Below are positions 1 to 8,360 of a stretch of 12,857 nt of DNA, one piece after another. This DNA comes from Maribacter sp. (GTDB lineage: Bacteria; Bacteroidota; Bacteroidia; Flavobacteriales; Flavobacteriaceae). A program made the translations under genes and the position numbers. Location: positions 1 to 12,857 of the forward strand of contig QILY01000040.1 in assembly GCA_003232155.1 (NCBI GenBank), written 5' to 3'. Within the stretch, counting starts at the first letter, position 1, and each line of letters begins with the position of its first letter. Under the pieces are notes generated by a model, which was not told the origin of the DNA, made no database searches, and saw nothing but the letters and a program-made list of their open reading frames with translations.

Positions 1-1182
1 CAGATACCTGGTGCGGGGCTTTTTCAGTTTATAAGCTTTCGCGCAGCAATGGCTGTATTGCTTTCTTTGGTAATTGCCACTACCTATGGTAAACGCATTA
101 TTCTTTTTTTAAAGCAAAAGCAAATTGGGGAAACCGTTCGTGATTTAGGCCTTGAGGGACAAAAACAAAAGTCGGGCACACCTACTATGGGGGGGGTGAT
201 CATTATTCTTTCTACTTTGATTCCGGTATTGCTTTTTGCAAAATTGCATAATATATATATCATCCTATTAATAATAACCACGGTTTGGATGGGTATTATT
301 GGGTTTGTTGATGATTATATCAAAGTATTTAAGAAAGACAAACAAGGTTTAAAGGGTCGCTTTAAAATATTGGGTCAAGTAGTTTTAGGTTTGATTGTAG
401 GGGCTACCCTATACTTTCATCCTGAAGTTACTATGAGAGAACATAGCAGTACTATAATTACTGAAGATTTTAGAGTTGAGGAAGTTGAGGGAAAGGAAAT
501 AAAGTCAACCATGACCACAGTGCCTTTTATCAAAAACAATGAGTTTGATTATAGTGATTTTATTTCTTGGACAGGTGACGGCGCTAAGGAATATACTTGG
601 CTGATTTTTATTCCTTTGATTATCATAATTATAGCAGGAGTTTCAAATGGTGCAAACCTTACAGATGGTATTGATGGTTTGGCGGCAGGTACTTCTGCAA
701 TCATTGTTATCACTTTAGGTGTATTTACGTTGGTTTCGGGTAATTATTTTTTGTCAGATTACCTTGATGTAATGTTTATTCCTAAGTCAGGTGAGCTGTT
801 GGTTTTTATAACCGCATTTGCAGGAGCCTTGGTAGGGTTTTTATGGTATAATGCATTTCCGGCCCAAGTTTTTATGGGGGATACAGGTAGTCTTACTATT
901 GGGGGGGTCATTGCGGTAATAGCCATAATTATCAGAAAAGAATTATTGATACCTATACTGTGCGGAATCTTCTTTGCGGAGTCCATTTCAGTGATACTTC
1001 AAGTAGGGTATTTTAAGTATACAAAGAAAAAATCAGGAGTGGCAGAGCGCATTTTTTTAATGGCGCCCTTGCATCATCACTATCAGAAAAAAGGATACCA
1101 TGAAAGTAAGATAGTCACTCGTTTTTGGATTGTGGGCATTGTGCTCGCAATCGTGACCATAGTGACTTTAAAAGTTCGCTAA
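1..1182 (+). CDS. mraY: MraY, phospho-N-acetylmuramoyl-pentapeptide transferase (5' end outside window)
   Basis: This integral membrane enzyme transfers phospho-MurNAc-pentapeptide from UDP to undecaprenyl phosphate, making lipid I on the inner face of the cytoplasmic membrane. The reading frame is open from base 1 (QIPGAGLFQF..., then an ATG at 49), and the residues before that ATG match the usual MraY N-terminus, so the true start lies just upstream. Visible family motifs are the aspartate pair VDDYIK (nt 307-324), NLTDGIDG (655-678), FMGDTGS (871-891) and the cytoplasmic histidine motif APLHHHYQKKG (1063-1095). Many hydrophobic segments are present. The segment at nt 418-600, before the long hydrophobic stretch, is longer and more polar than in E. 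coli MraY; this is usual in Bacteroidota as far as I know. The stop is followed after 1 nt by murD. Two G homopolymers (189-196 and 901-907) lie inside the gene and the frame is intact across them. Confidence 0.97.
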   Translation, partial: QIPGAGLFQFISFRAAMAVLLSLVIATTYGKRIILFLKQKQIGETVRDLGLEGQKQKSGTPTMGGVIIILSTLIPVLLFAKLHNIYIILLIITTVWMGIIGFVDDYIKVFKKDKQGLKGRFKILGQVVLGLIVGATLYFHPEVTMREHSSTIITEDFRVEEVEGKEIKSTMTTVPFIKNNEFDYSDFISWTGDGAKEYTWLIFIPLIIIIIAGVSNGANLTDGIDGLAAGTSAIIVITLGVFTLVSGNYFLSDYLDVMFIPKSGELLVFITAFAGALVGFLWYNAFPAQVFMGDTGSLTIGGVIAVIAIIIRKELLIPILCGIFFAESISVILQVGYFKYTKKKSGVAERIFLMAPLHHHYQKKGYHESKIVTRFWIVGIVLAIVTIVTLKVR

Positions 1183-1183
1183 T

Positions 1184-2518
1184 ATGAAGCGGTTAGTAGT
1201 ACTTGGTGGTGGAGAAAGTGGTGTGGGCACTGCTATTTTGGGCAAAAAAAAAGGATATGAAGTTTTTGTGTCCGATAAAGGAAAGATTAAAGAAAAATAT
1301 AAAAAAGTTCTTGAACATTTTGAGATTGATTGGGAAGAAGGGCAGCATACCGAAAGCAAAATTTTAAATGCCGATGTAGTGATGAAAAGCCCAGGAATAC
1401 CTGATACGGTTCCTTTAGTTGTTGCATTGAACCAAAATGGTGTTTCGGTAATTTCTGAAATTGAATTCGCAGCAAAATATACAAATGCGGTTATTATAGG
1501 AATTACGGGTAGTAATGGTAAGACAACCACAACTATGCTCATCAACCACATTCTAAAAAAAGGTGATTTTAATGTAGGCATGGCGGGCAATATTGGCGAC
1601 AGTTTTGCGAAGATGGTAGCTGATAGCGATTTTGATTTTTATGTTTTGGAAATCAGCAGTTTTCAATTAGATGGTATTGTAGCGTTCAAACCACATATAG
1701 CGGTTTTGACCAATATTACGCCCGATCATTTAGACAGGTATGACCATAAGTTTGAAAACTATATTGCCTCTAAATTTTCAATAGCTAAAAATCAAACCAA
1801 TGATGATTACCTGATTTATAATGCTGATGATGAAGTTATTGTCGATTGGTTAAAAAAAAACCCGGTTCAATCAAAATTATTGCCTTTTTCAATCCATAAA
1901 GAACTGGATGAAGGGGCCTATCTCAAGAATGATAAAATTAGAATACACACACAAAATAACACTATAGAAATAATGACTGACGCCCTAGTACTTGAAGGAA
2001 AACACAATCTTAAAAATACCATGGCAGCCTCAACGGTGGCTAAATTGATTGGTATTAGAAAACAGACCATTCGTGACAGTATCATGAATTTTCAAGGCGC
2101 TCCGCACAGACTGGAGAAAGTGCTTAAAATTAACAATGTACAATATATAAATGATTCTAAGGCGACCAATGTAAATGCAACATATTACGCACTTGATAGC
2201 ATGAGTGCGCCAACCGTGTGGATTGTTGGCGGTGTTGATAAAGGAAACGATTATAGAGAATTAATGCCATTGGTTCGTGAAAAAGTAAAAGCCATTATTT
2301 GTTTAGGAACTGATAATTCAAAAATCAAGGAAGTCTTTGGTAATGTTGTTGACCTAATGGTAGAGACTTTCGCTATGGAAGAGGCAATCAAGGTGGCATA
2401 TAAAATAGCGCAACGAGGTGATGTGGTTTTATTATCGCCCGCCTGTGCCAGTTTTGACCTTTTTGATAATTATGAGGATAGAGGAAATCAATTCAAAGAA
2501 AACATTAAAAATTTATAA
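1184..2518 (+). CDS. murD: MurD, UDP-N-acetylmuramoyl-L-alanine--D-glutamate ligase
   Basis: Cytoplasmic ATP-dependent Mur ligase adding D-glutamate to UDP-MurNAc-L-Ala. At 444 aa it is full length for the family. The N-terminal Rossmann-like UDP-binding domain begins with LGGGESGVG (residues 7-15). The central ATPase domain has the P-loop GSNGKTTT at residues 109-116 and NITPDHLDRYD around D181/H182. A lysine at residue 197 (SKFSI) sits where the carbamylated lysine of E. coli MurD (K198) lies. The C-terminal domain has NDSKATN at about 323-329 and a late SPACASFDLF motif. The ATG follows the mraY stop after one base, so it is co-transcribed and probably translationally coupled. Two A9 runs (1244-1252, 1852-1860) are in frame. 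No damage is seen. Confidence 0.97.
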   Translation: MKRLVVLGGGESGVGTAILGKKKGYEVFVSDKGKIKEKYKKVLEHFEIDWEEGQHTESKILNADVVMKSPGIPDTVPLVVALNQNGVSVISEIEFAAKYTNAVIIGITGSNGKTTTTMLINHILKKGDFNVGMAGNIGDSFAKMVADSDFDFYVLEISSFQLDGIVAFKPHIAVLTNITPDHLDRYDHKFENYIASKFSIAKNQTNDDYLIYNADDEVIVDWLKKNPVQSKLLPFSIHKELDEGAYLKNDKIRIHTQNNTIEIMTDALVLEGKHNLKNTMAASTVAKLIGIRKQTIRDSIMNFQGAPHRLEKVLKINNVQYINDSKATNVNATYYALDSMSAPTVWIVGGVDKGNDYRELMPLVREKVKAIICLGTDNSKIKEVFGNVVDLMVETFAMEEAIKVAYKIAQRGDVVLLSPACASFDLFDNYEDRGNQFKENIKNL

Positions 2519-2521
2519 TCT

Positions 2522-3721
2522 GTGTTATCACTGCTTAAAAATATAAAAGGAGATAAAGCGATTTGGGCCGTAGTGGCACTTTTGGCATTATTTTCATTTT
2601 TACCAGTATACAGTTCGAGCAGTAATTTAGTATACGTTGTAGGTGAGGGCTCAACTTTTGGCCACTTATTTAAGCATGCATTTTTATTAGTTTTGGGCTT
2701 TGGTATTATTTACGGCGTTCATAAAATACCAACACATTTTTTTAAAGGTCTTTCATTGATTGCAATGCCGGTTGTTTTACTGCTTTTGGCCTATACTTTG
2801 ACCCAGGGCAACGTTATTGGTGGCACCAATGCAAGTAGGTGGATTCGTTTACCATTTGTTGGTCTGGGCTTTCAGCCATCCAATTTAGCCGCTATAGTGC
2901 TTATGATATATATAGCACGTTATTTGACCAAAATTAAAGATAAGATAGTCACTTTTAAAGAGAGTATTGTGCCTTTATGGATTCCTGCATTTTTGGTAAT
3001 TATGTTGATATTGCCAGCCAATTTCTCTACGGCGGCTATCTTGTTTTCAATGGTAATATTGTTATGTTTTTTAGGTGGATATCCCATTAAATATTTATTG
3101 GCAATAGTAGGTACGGGAGTACTTTGTTTGGCAATATTTGTGTTGACTGCCAAAGCTTTTCCAGATTTGTTTGAGAATAGGGTAGATACTTGGGAAAGCC
3201 GATGGGATAATTTTGTAAATGGTGGAGATTTTGAAGCAGATTATCAAATTGAAAAAGCAAAAATAGCTATTGCCTCTGGTGGCATTTTAGGTAAGGGAGC
3301 AGGTAAAAGTGTTCAGAAGAATTTTTTGCCACAAAGCTCATCTGATTTTATTTATGCCATTATTATTGAAGAGTATGGTTTATTTGGCGGTTTTGCTATC
3401 ATGGCTTTCTACCTCTTTTTATTGTTTCGTATAGTAGTGGTGGCCAATGGTAGTAATAGCATTTTTGGAAAGTTATTGGTGGTAGGTGTTGGTTTGCCCA
3501 TTATTTTTCAAGCATTGATAAATATGGCCGTAGCTGTAGAGTTGTTCCCGGTAACGGGGCAGCCCTTACCATTGATAAGTATAGGTGGTACATCAAGTTG
3601 GATGACCTGTTTGGCGATTGGTATAGTATTGAGTGTAAGTAATAAAGACCATGTTTTGAGCGGTACAAGCTCAAAGGTTGATGATACTAATCCTTTAGAA
3701 ATATTGAGTGGGCAATTATAG
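2522..3721 (+). CDS. ftsW: FtsW, septal peptidoglycan polymerase (SEDS family)
   Basis: Polytopic membrane glycosyltransferase that polymerises lipid II at the division septum with its partner PBP3/FtsI. The 399-aa protein has roughly ten hydrophobic segments. It carries the SEDS signatures SRWIRLPFVGLGFQPSNLA (about residues 106-124), the GGILGKGAGKS loop, and LPQSSSDFIYAIIIEEYGL in the large extracytoplasmic loop and following helix. Near the C-terminus it has PVTGQPLPLISIGGTS, the usual FtsW/RodA ending motif. The start is GTG at 2522: an in-frame TAA (the murD stop, 2516-2518) lies two codons upstream, and the protein from GTG aligns in length with flavobacterial FtsW (LKNIKGDKAIW). The spacing to murD is 3 nt. 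The 3' end overlaps the proposed murG start by 14 nt. Confidence 0.95.
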   Translation: MLSLLKNIKGDKAIWAVVALLALFSFLPVYSSSSNLVYVVGEGSTFGHLFKHAFLLVLGFGIIYGVHKIPTHFFKGLSLIAMPVVLLLLAYTLTQGNVIGGTNASRWIRLPFVGLGFQPSNLAAIVLMIYIARYLTKIKDKIVTFKESIVPLWIPAFLVIMLILPANFSTAAILFSMVILLCFLGGYPIKYLLAIVGTGVLCLAIFVLTAKAFPDLFENRVDTWESRWDNFVNGGDFEADYQIEKAKIAIASGGILGKGAGKSVQKNFLPQSSSDFIYAIIIEEYGLFGGFAIMAFYLFLLFRIVVVANGSNSIFGKLLVVGVGLPIIFQALINMAVAVELFPVTGQPLPLISIGGTSSWMTCLAIGIVLSVSNKDHVLSGTSSKVDDTNPLEILSGQL

Positions 3722-4792
3722 GTTCATACTTTCTGGAGGTGGTACGGGCGGACATATTTATCCGGCGATAGCTATAGCGAACGAATTGAAAAAAAGGCAT
3801 CCCGATGCCGAATTTCTTTTTGTTGGCGCACAAGATAGAAAAAAGTACCCTTGGCAGGATACAAAATTGAAGGACTGAACATTACAGGAATACAACGGAA
3901 ACTGACTTTTAAAAACCTCATGTTTCCATTTAAATTGATAAGTAGTTTGATAAAAGCGGGTAAAATAGTATCAAAGTTCAAACCAGATGCCGTAATTGGT
4001 ACTGGGGGCTTTGCTAGTGGTCCGCTCTTAAAAATTGCTTCAGGTAGAGGTATTCCATGTGTATTGCAAGAACAAAATTCGTATGCGGGCATAACAAACA
4101 AATTGCTGAAAGATAAAGTGGCAAAAATATGTGTTGCATATGATGGTATGGAAAAGTTTTTCCCAGCAGATATAATCGTAAAAACCGGAAACCCTGTTCG
4201 TGGTAATCTGGTTGAAAGAAATGATGATAAAGATGGTGCTATAGGGTTCTTTAGGTTTCAACCTAAGACTAAAACAGTATTGGTATTGGGCGGAAGTTTA
4301 GGAGCAAGAAGAATCAATCAATTAATTGAGGAAAAATTAGATTTTTTCAAAGCATTGGATATTCAAGTGATATGGCAATGTGGTAAACTGTATTATGAAG
4401 AGTATAAAAAATATGATTCTGATAGCGTAAGGGTATTCGGTTTTTTGAACCGTATGGACTATGCTTATACAGCTGCTGATACGATCATATCACGTGCAGG
4501 TGCTGGTTCGGTTTCTGAACTTTGTATTGTGGGCAAGGCAGTAGTTTTTATTCCATCACCTACAGTAGCTGAAGACCATCAGACTAAAAATGCACAGGCT
4601 TTGGTTGCCGAGAATGCAGCACTATTAGTTAGAGAAAAAGATTTAGACGAAACCTTCGAAAACGTTTTTTTAGATATGTACAATTCAGAGGCAAAGCAGT
4701 CTGAACTTTCAGTAAATATTAAAAAGTTGGCCATGCCCAATGCAACAAAAAATATTGTTGATGAGATTGAGAAATTATTGAATGAAAATTAA
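3708..4792 (+). pseudogene. murG: MurG, UDP-GlcNAc:lipid I GlcNAc transferase, interrupted by a frameshift
   Basis: MurG is a peripheral GT-B enzyme that adds GlcNAc to lipid I to make lipid II. The gene is in two frames. Part one starts at GTG 3708, inside the end of ftsW, and reads MGNYRFILSGGGTGGHIYPA...LFVGAQDR, carrying the essential GGGTGGH glycine loop; it runs into TGA at 3876-3878 (56 aa). Part two is in the -1 frame from about 3842 (KVPLAGYKIEGLNI...) to TAA 4790-4792. It carries GGFASGP, QEQNSYAGITNK, TGNPVRG, LGGSLGARRIN, SRAGAGSVSEL and TVAEDHQTKNA, which are all downstream MurG motifs. At the seam, E. coli reads DRMEADLVP and flavobacteria typically DRMEMQKVP; here DR is followed by 2 nt and then KVP. 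This fits a 10-nt deletion. The seam also forms A AAA AAG at 3839-3845, a classic -1 slippery heptamer. Since MurG is essential, a sequence error, a rescue by frameshifting, or a second copy must be considered. Starting at TTG 3851 would lose the glycine loop and is unlikely. Confidence 0.9.
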
Positions 4793-4800
4793 AATATGAA

Positions 4801-4880
4801 TTCTGTCACCTCGAGAGGCTCCTCCCCTTCAGATGAAGGAAGGTGGGTTTATTCCGAAGGAATGAAGACGGGGGTTTGAA
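4801..4880. repeat. REP-like inverted-repeat element in the murG-murC gap
   Basis: The 161-nt gap between murG and murC contains a compact, relatively GC-rich patch unlike the AT-rich flanks. It starts with CTGTCACCTCGAGAGG, resembling the start of dispersed REP-type sequences I have seen in Bacteroidota genomes (from memory, not searched). It contains an imperfect hairpin, CCTCCCCTTC (4821-4830), loop AGAT, GAAGG-AA-GGTGG (4835-4846), and a second small perfect hairpin ATTCC-GAA-GGAAT (4851-4863). No convincing ORF is present. The rest of the gap (about 4881-4953) is plain AT-rich leader to murC. Confidence 0.5.
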
Positions 4881-4953
4881 AAGCCATAACGTAACAGAAA
4901 GAACATAGTTAAAAACAAAATCGTCATAAGAATAGCATTAGAGTACTATTACA

Positions 4954-6306
4954 ATGAACTTAAAAAACATACATAACGTTTATTTTATTGGTATAGGAGG
5001 CATTGGTATGTCTGCTTTGGCACGTTATTTTATGTTTGTGAACAAGAATGTGGCAGGGTATGATATGACCAAAACGCCACTTACCCAAGAATTAGTAGAA
5101 TTAGGTATTACTATTCATTATGAAGATAATATTAATACGATTGAACATTCTTTTTTAGATGTGGCAACAACCTTAGTAGTATATACGCCTGCCGTACCCA
5201 ATACCCATTCAGAATATCAATATTTTGTAAAGCATGGTTTCGATATCAAGAAACGTTCTGAAGTTTTGGGGCTGATAACTAAAGACACTTTTTGTTTCGC
5301 AGTGGCAGGAACGCATGGTAAGACCACTACCTCTAGTATATTGGCACATTTGTTAAAAGAAACAGGTACGCCACTTATCGCTTTTTTAGGCGGTATCTCA
5401 GAAGATTTTGATAGTAACTTCTTGCTTGAAGGCACTGAATATTCAGTGGTCGAGGCTGATGAGTTTGATCGTTCTTTTTTAAAGCTGTCTCCTAATGTGG
5501 CATGTATCACTTCTATGGATGCTGATCATTTAGATATATATGGAAGTAGTGAAGCGCTTAGAAAATCATTTGAAGATTTTGTTGGTCGGTTAAAACCGGG
5601 CGGAAAATTATTTATCCGTAACGGATTGCCATTAGAAGGCATAACCTATGGTATTGATGATGATTCGGATTATTGTATCCGAAATTTAAAAATAGTACAT
5701 GGCACCTACATTTTTGATTTGGGAACCCCCGATGCTACCCTATTGGGGGTTAAGTTTCATAAGCCAGGAAGGCATAATTTATTGAACGGCTTAGTGGCTT
5801 TTGCAATGGCAGAGTATTCAGGTTTTCCGGCAGAAGACCTTGCAAAAGCATTAGGATCTTTTAAAGGTGTGCAACGTAGGTTTTCATATAAAATAAAAGA
5901 AGATGATTTTGTTTTTATTGATGATTATGCACATCACCCTACAGAGATAAATGCAGTATATGATGCCATTTCAGAAATGCATCCGAATAAAAAAGTTTTG
6001 GCAATTTTTCAACCGCATTTGTTTTCAAGAACCCGAGATTTTGCCGATGATTTTGCTACAAGTTTAACAAAATTCGATGCTATTTGTTTGTTGGATATTT
6101 ATCCGGCAAGAGAAAAACCCATTGCAGGAATTACTTCTGAATGGTTATTGGGAAAAATCAAAAATCCGAATAAAAAAAGAATTGAAAAATCCGATATGAT
6201 CGAAGAGATAAAAAGACAAAACCCTGAAGTATTAGTTACCATGGGAGCAGGTGATATAGGGTTGGAAGTGTCAAAAATCACAAAAGAGCTTATATATGAA
6301 AATTAA
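4954..6306 (+). CDS. murC: MurC, UDP-N-acetylmuramate--L-alanine ligase
   Basis: ATP-dependent cytoplasmic ligase adding L-alanine to UDP-MurNAc, the first amino-acid step of the stem peptide. Its 450 aa is normal length. The N-terminal nucleotide-binding motif FIGIGGIGMSALA is at residues 11-23, the ATP P-loop GTHGKTTTSS at 119-128, VEADEFDRSF around D169/E170 and MDADHLDIYG around H192. The C-terminal domain has FIDDYAHHPTEI (H327/H328) and IFQPHLFSRT. The ATG at 4954 is chosen because the GIGGIGMS motif then sits at the usual distance from the N-terminus. Unlike its neighbours it is separated from the upstream gene by 161 nt holding a repeat. Its 3' end overlaps ftsQ by 11 nt. No defects are seen. 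Confidence 0.97.
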   Translation: MNLKNIHNVYFIGIGGIGMSALARYFMFVNKNVAGYDMTKTPLTQELVELGITIHYEDNINTIEHSFLDVATTLVVYTPAVPNTHSEYQYFVKHGFDIKKRSEVLGLITKDTFCFAVAGTHGKTTTSSILAHLLKETGTPLIAFLGGISEDFDSNFLLEGTEYSVVEADEFDRSFLKLSPNVACITSMDADHLDIYGSSEALRKSFEDFVGRLKPGGKLFIRNGLPLEGITYGIDDDSDYCIRNLKIVHGTYIFDLGTPDATLLGVKFHKPGRHNLLNGLVAFAMAEYSGFPAEDLAKALGSFKGVQRRFSYKIKEDDFVFIDDYAHHPTEINAVYDAISEMHPNKKVLAIFQPHLFSRTRDFADDFATSLTKFDAICLLDIYPAREKPIAGITSEWLLGKIKNPNKKRIEKSDMIEEIKRQNPEVLVTMGAGDIGLEVSKITKELIYEN

Positions 6307-7015
6307 TTGGAACTATTTTAAGATAATCGCCTTGTTGTTAGTAGTTGCAGGTCTTTATGCGTTTTCTAATCATAGGAATGATGTTAAAAAAGTAAATGGC
6401 ATCAAGATAGAATTCGTTGGAAATCAGAGTCTTTACATTACGCAGGCTATGGTTAATAAATTGTTAATACAAAATTACGGAAGTCTCACAAATGTACCCA
6501 AAGAAAAATTAGTTTTGAATACGATAGAGAAAGTCATCGAGACGAATGAAATGGTGAAAAGTGCTCAAGTTTATCTTACTGTAAATGGTGAGCTTACAAC
6601 TAAAATTGTTCAACGCAAACCAATAGGACGTATAGAAGGGGATTCTAGGTTTTATTTAGATGATGAAGGAAAACGCATGCCGTTTTCAACAAGTCATTCT
6701 GCCAGGGTGCCTATAATTACAGGTAATATTACAGGCAAAAGCTTAGAAGATGTATATGAAATCTTGAAATACATTAACGATGATGATTTTCTTCGTAAAA
6801 ATGTAATAGGAATTCATGTTGAAAGTGAAGATAAATACCAGTTAAAGTTTCGTATGGAACAGTTTGTTGTGAATTTAGGAGGGGTTGATAACCTTGATGA
6901 AAAATTCAACAATTTCAAAGCTTTCTATACCAAAGCCAACAAGGATAAAACCTTGGAAAATTATAAGATGGTCAGTTTAGAGTTTAATAATCAGGTAGTG
7001 TGCACCAAAATATAA
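6296..7015 (+). CDS. ftsQ: FtsQ/DivIB-type cell division protein
   Basis: Bitopic inner-membrane divisome scaffold that links FtsL/FtsB and the septal synthases in well-studied bacteria. The 239-aa protein has a short cytoplasmic N-terminus (MKINWNYFK), one membrane segment at about residues 9-23 (IIALLLVVAGLYAF) and a periplasmic part. The latter begins with a POTRA-like stretch (VKKVNGIKIEFVGNQSLYITQAMV...) and continues with QRKPIGRIEGDSRFYLDDEGKRMPFS, typical of the FtsQ beta domain. Sequence conservation in this family is low, so the call leans on topology plus position between murC and ftsA. The ATG at 6296 overlaps the murC 3' end by 11 nt, and the stop is 6 nt before ftsA. Confidence 0.9.
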   Translation: MKINWNYFKIIALLLVVAGLYAFSNHRNDVKKVNGIKIEFVGNQSLYITQAMVNKLLIQNYGSLTNVPKEKLVLNTIEKVIETNEMVKSAQVYLTVNGELTTKIVQRKPIGRIEGDSRFYLDDEGKRMPFSTSHSARVPIITGNITGKSLEDVYEILKYINDDDFLRKNVIGIHVESEDKYQLKFRMEQFVVNLGGVDNLDEKFNNFKAFYTKANKDKTLENYKMVSLEFNNQVVCTKI

Positions 7016-7021
7016 ATTAAT

Positions 7022-8356
7022 ATGGAACAGGATAAGTATTCAGTAGGTCTAGACATCGGAACCACAAAAATCGTAGCCATAATCGGTAAAGAGAATGAAT
7101 ACGGTAAAATTGAAGTTCTAGGTATTGGTAAATCAAAAAGTTTGGGGGTTCACCGTGGTGTGGTGAACAATATTACTCAAACCATAAAATCTATTCAACA
7201 AGCTATTGAAGAGGCCGAGGTCAATTCAGGTCTTAAAATAAGTTCGGTAGTAGTAGGTATTGCTGGCCAGCATATACGAAGTCTGCACCATAGCGATTAC
7301 ATTACCCGTGTTGATTCAGAAGAGGTAATCAATGAAGATGATTTGGACAAACTTTGCAATCAAGTATACAAGTTGGTCATGTTGCCCGGCGAAGAAATTA
7401 TCCATGTTTTGCCGCAAGAATATAAAGTTGATGGGCAAGCAGAGATAAAAGAGCCTATAGGTATGTATGGTGGACGGTTAGAGGCTAATTTTCATGTGGT
7501 AGTAGGTCAGGTTTCCTCAATTAAAAATGTAGGGAGATGTATTAAAAGTGCTGGATTGGACTTAGGGAATATCACTTTAGAACCTCTAGCATCATCTGAT
7601 GCTGTATTGAGTCAAGAAGAAAAAGAGGCAGGTGTAGCCTTGATCGATATAGGTGGTGGCACTACTGATCTGGCTATTTTCAAAGATGGTATTATACGCC
7701 ATACCGCTGTAATTCCTTTTGGTGGCGGGGTAATCACTGAAGATATTAAAGAAGGTTGTTCAATTATTGAAAAGCAGGCAGAGCAACTAAAAACAAGATT
7801 TGGTTCAGCCTGGCCTGGCGAGAACAAAGACAATGAAATTGTTTCTATTCCGGGTTTAAGAGGTAGAGAACCTAAAGAGATTACGCTTAAAAATCTTTCT
7901 AAAATTATACATGCAAGAGTAGTTGAGATTGTAGAGCAGGTATATGTAGAAATTAAAAATTACGGGCACGAAGAGCAAAAAAAGAAATTGATTGCAGGTA
8001 TTGTATTAACAGGCGGTGGTAGCCAATTAAAACATTTAAAGCAATTGGTTGAATATATCACAGGAATGGATACCCGAATAGGATATCCCAATGAGCATTT
8101 AGCTGGGGATTCTGATGAAGAGGTTGCAAGTCCATTATATGCTACTGCAGTAGGTCTATTGATGAATGCTATAGAAAATAAAGATAAAGACGATTCAGCT
8201 TCTGAAGATGAGCATATGTCTGTAGAAGACAAGGAATTGCTTTATGTAGAGCATGACGGAGATGCGCCTACAGTTACAAAAGCAAAAAAAGACCGAAAAT
8301 CAGTTTTTGACAAGTGGTCTGAAAAATTAAAAGATTTTTTAGATAACGTAGAATAA
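7022..8356 (+). CDS. ftsA: FtsA, actin-like membrane anchor of the Z ring
   Basis: Cytoplasmic actin-fold ATPase that tethers FtsZ filaments to the membrane and recruits later divisome proteins. The 444-aa protein opens with the phosphate-1 motif VGLDIGTTKIVAIIG (D11), followed by the FtsA-specific 1C/SHS2 region (HRGVVNNITQTIKSIQQAI and onwards). The phosphate-2 motif LIDIGGGTTDLAIF is around D209-G213, and the adenosine motif TGGGSQLKHL is around residue 330. After a charged linker (about 385-428) the last residues, SVFDKWSEKLKDFLDNVE, look like the amphipathic membrane-targeting helix. The ATG is 6 nt after ftsQ, so the gene is in the same transcript. Downstream there are 211 nt before ftsZ, occupied mainly by a large palindrome. 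Confidence 0.97.
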   Translation: MEQDKYSVGLDIGTTKIVAIIGKENEYGKIEVLGIGKSKSLGVHRGVVNNITQTIKSIQQAIEEAEVNSGLKISSVVVGIAGQHIRSLHHSDYITRVDSEEVINEDDLDKLCNQVYKLVMLPGEEIIHVLPQEYKVDGQAEIKEPIGMYGGRLEANFHVVVGQVSSIKNVGRCIKSAGLDLGNITLEPLASSDAVLSQEEKEAGVALIDIGGGTTDLAIFKDGIIRHTAVIPFGGGVITEDIKEGCSIIEKQAEQLKTRFGSAWPGENKDNEIVSIPGLRGREPKEITLKNLSKIIHARVVEIVEQVYVEIKNYGHEEQKKKLIAGIVLTGGGSQLKHLKQLVEYITGMDTRIGYPNEHLAGDSDEEVASPLYATAVGLLMNAIENKDKDDSASEDEHMSVEDKELLYVEHDGDAPTVTKAKKDRKSVFDKWSEKLKDFLDNVE

Positions 8357-8360
8357 GAGA

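Noticed and set aside
3851..4792. A 313-aa MurG starting at TTG 3851
   Set aside because: It would lack the GGGTGGH glycine loop, which is present just upstream in another frame from GTG 3708. The upstream half is clearly part of the same gene.
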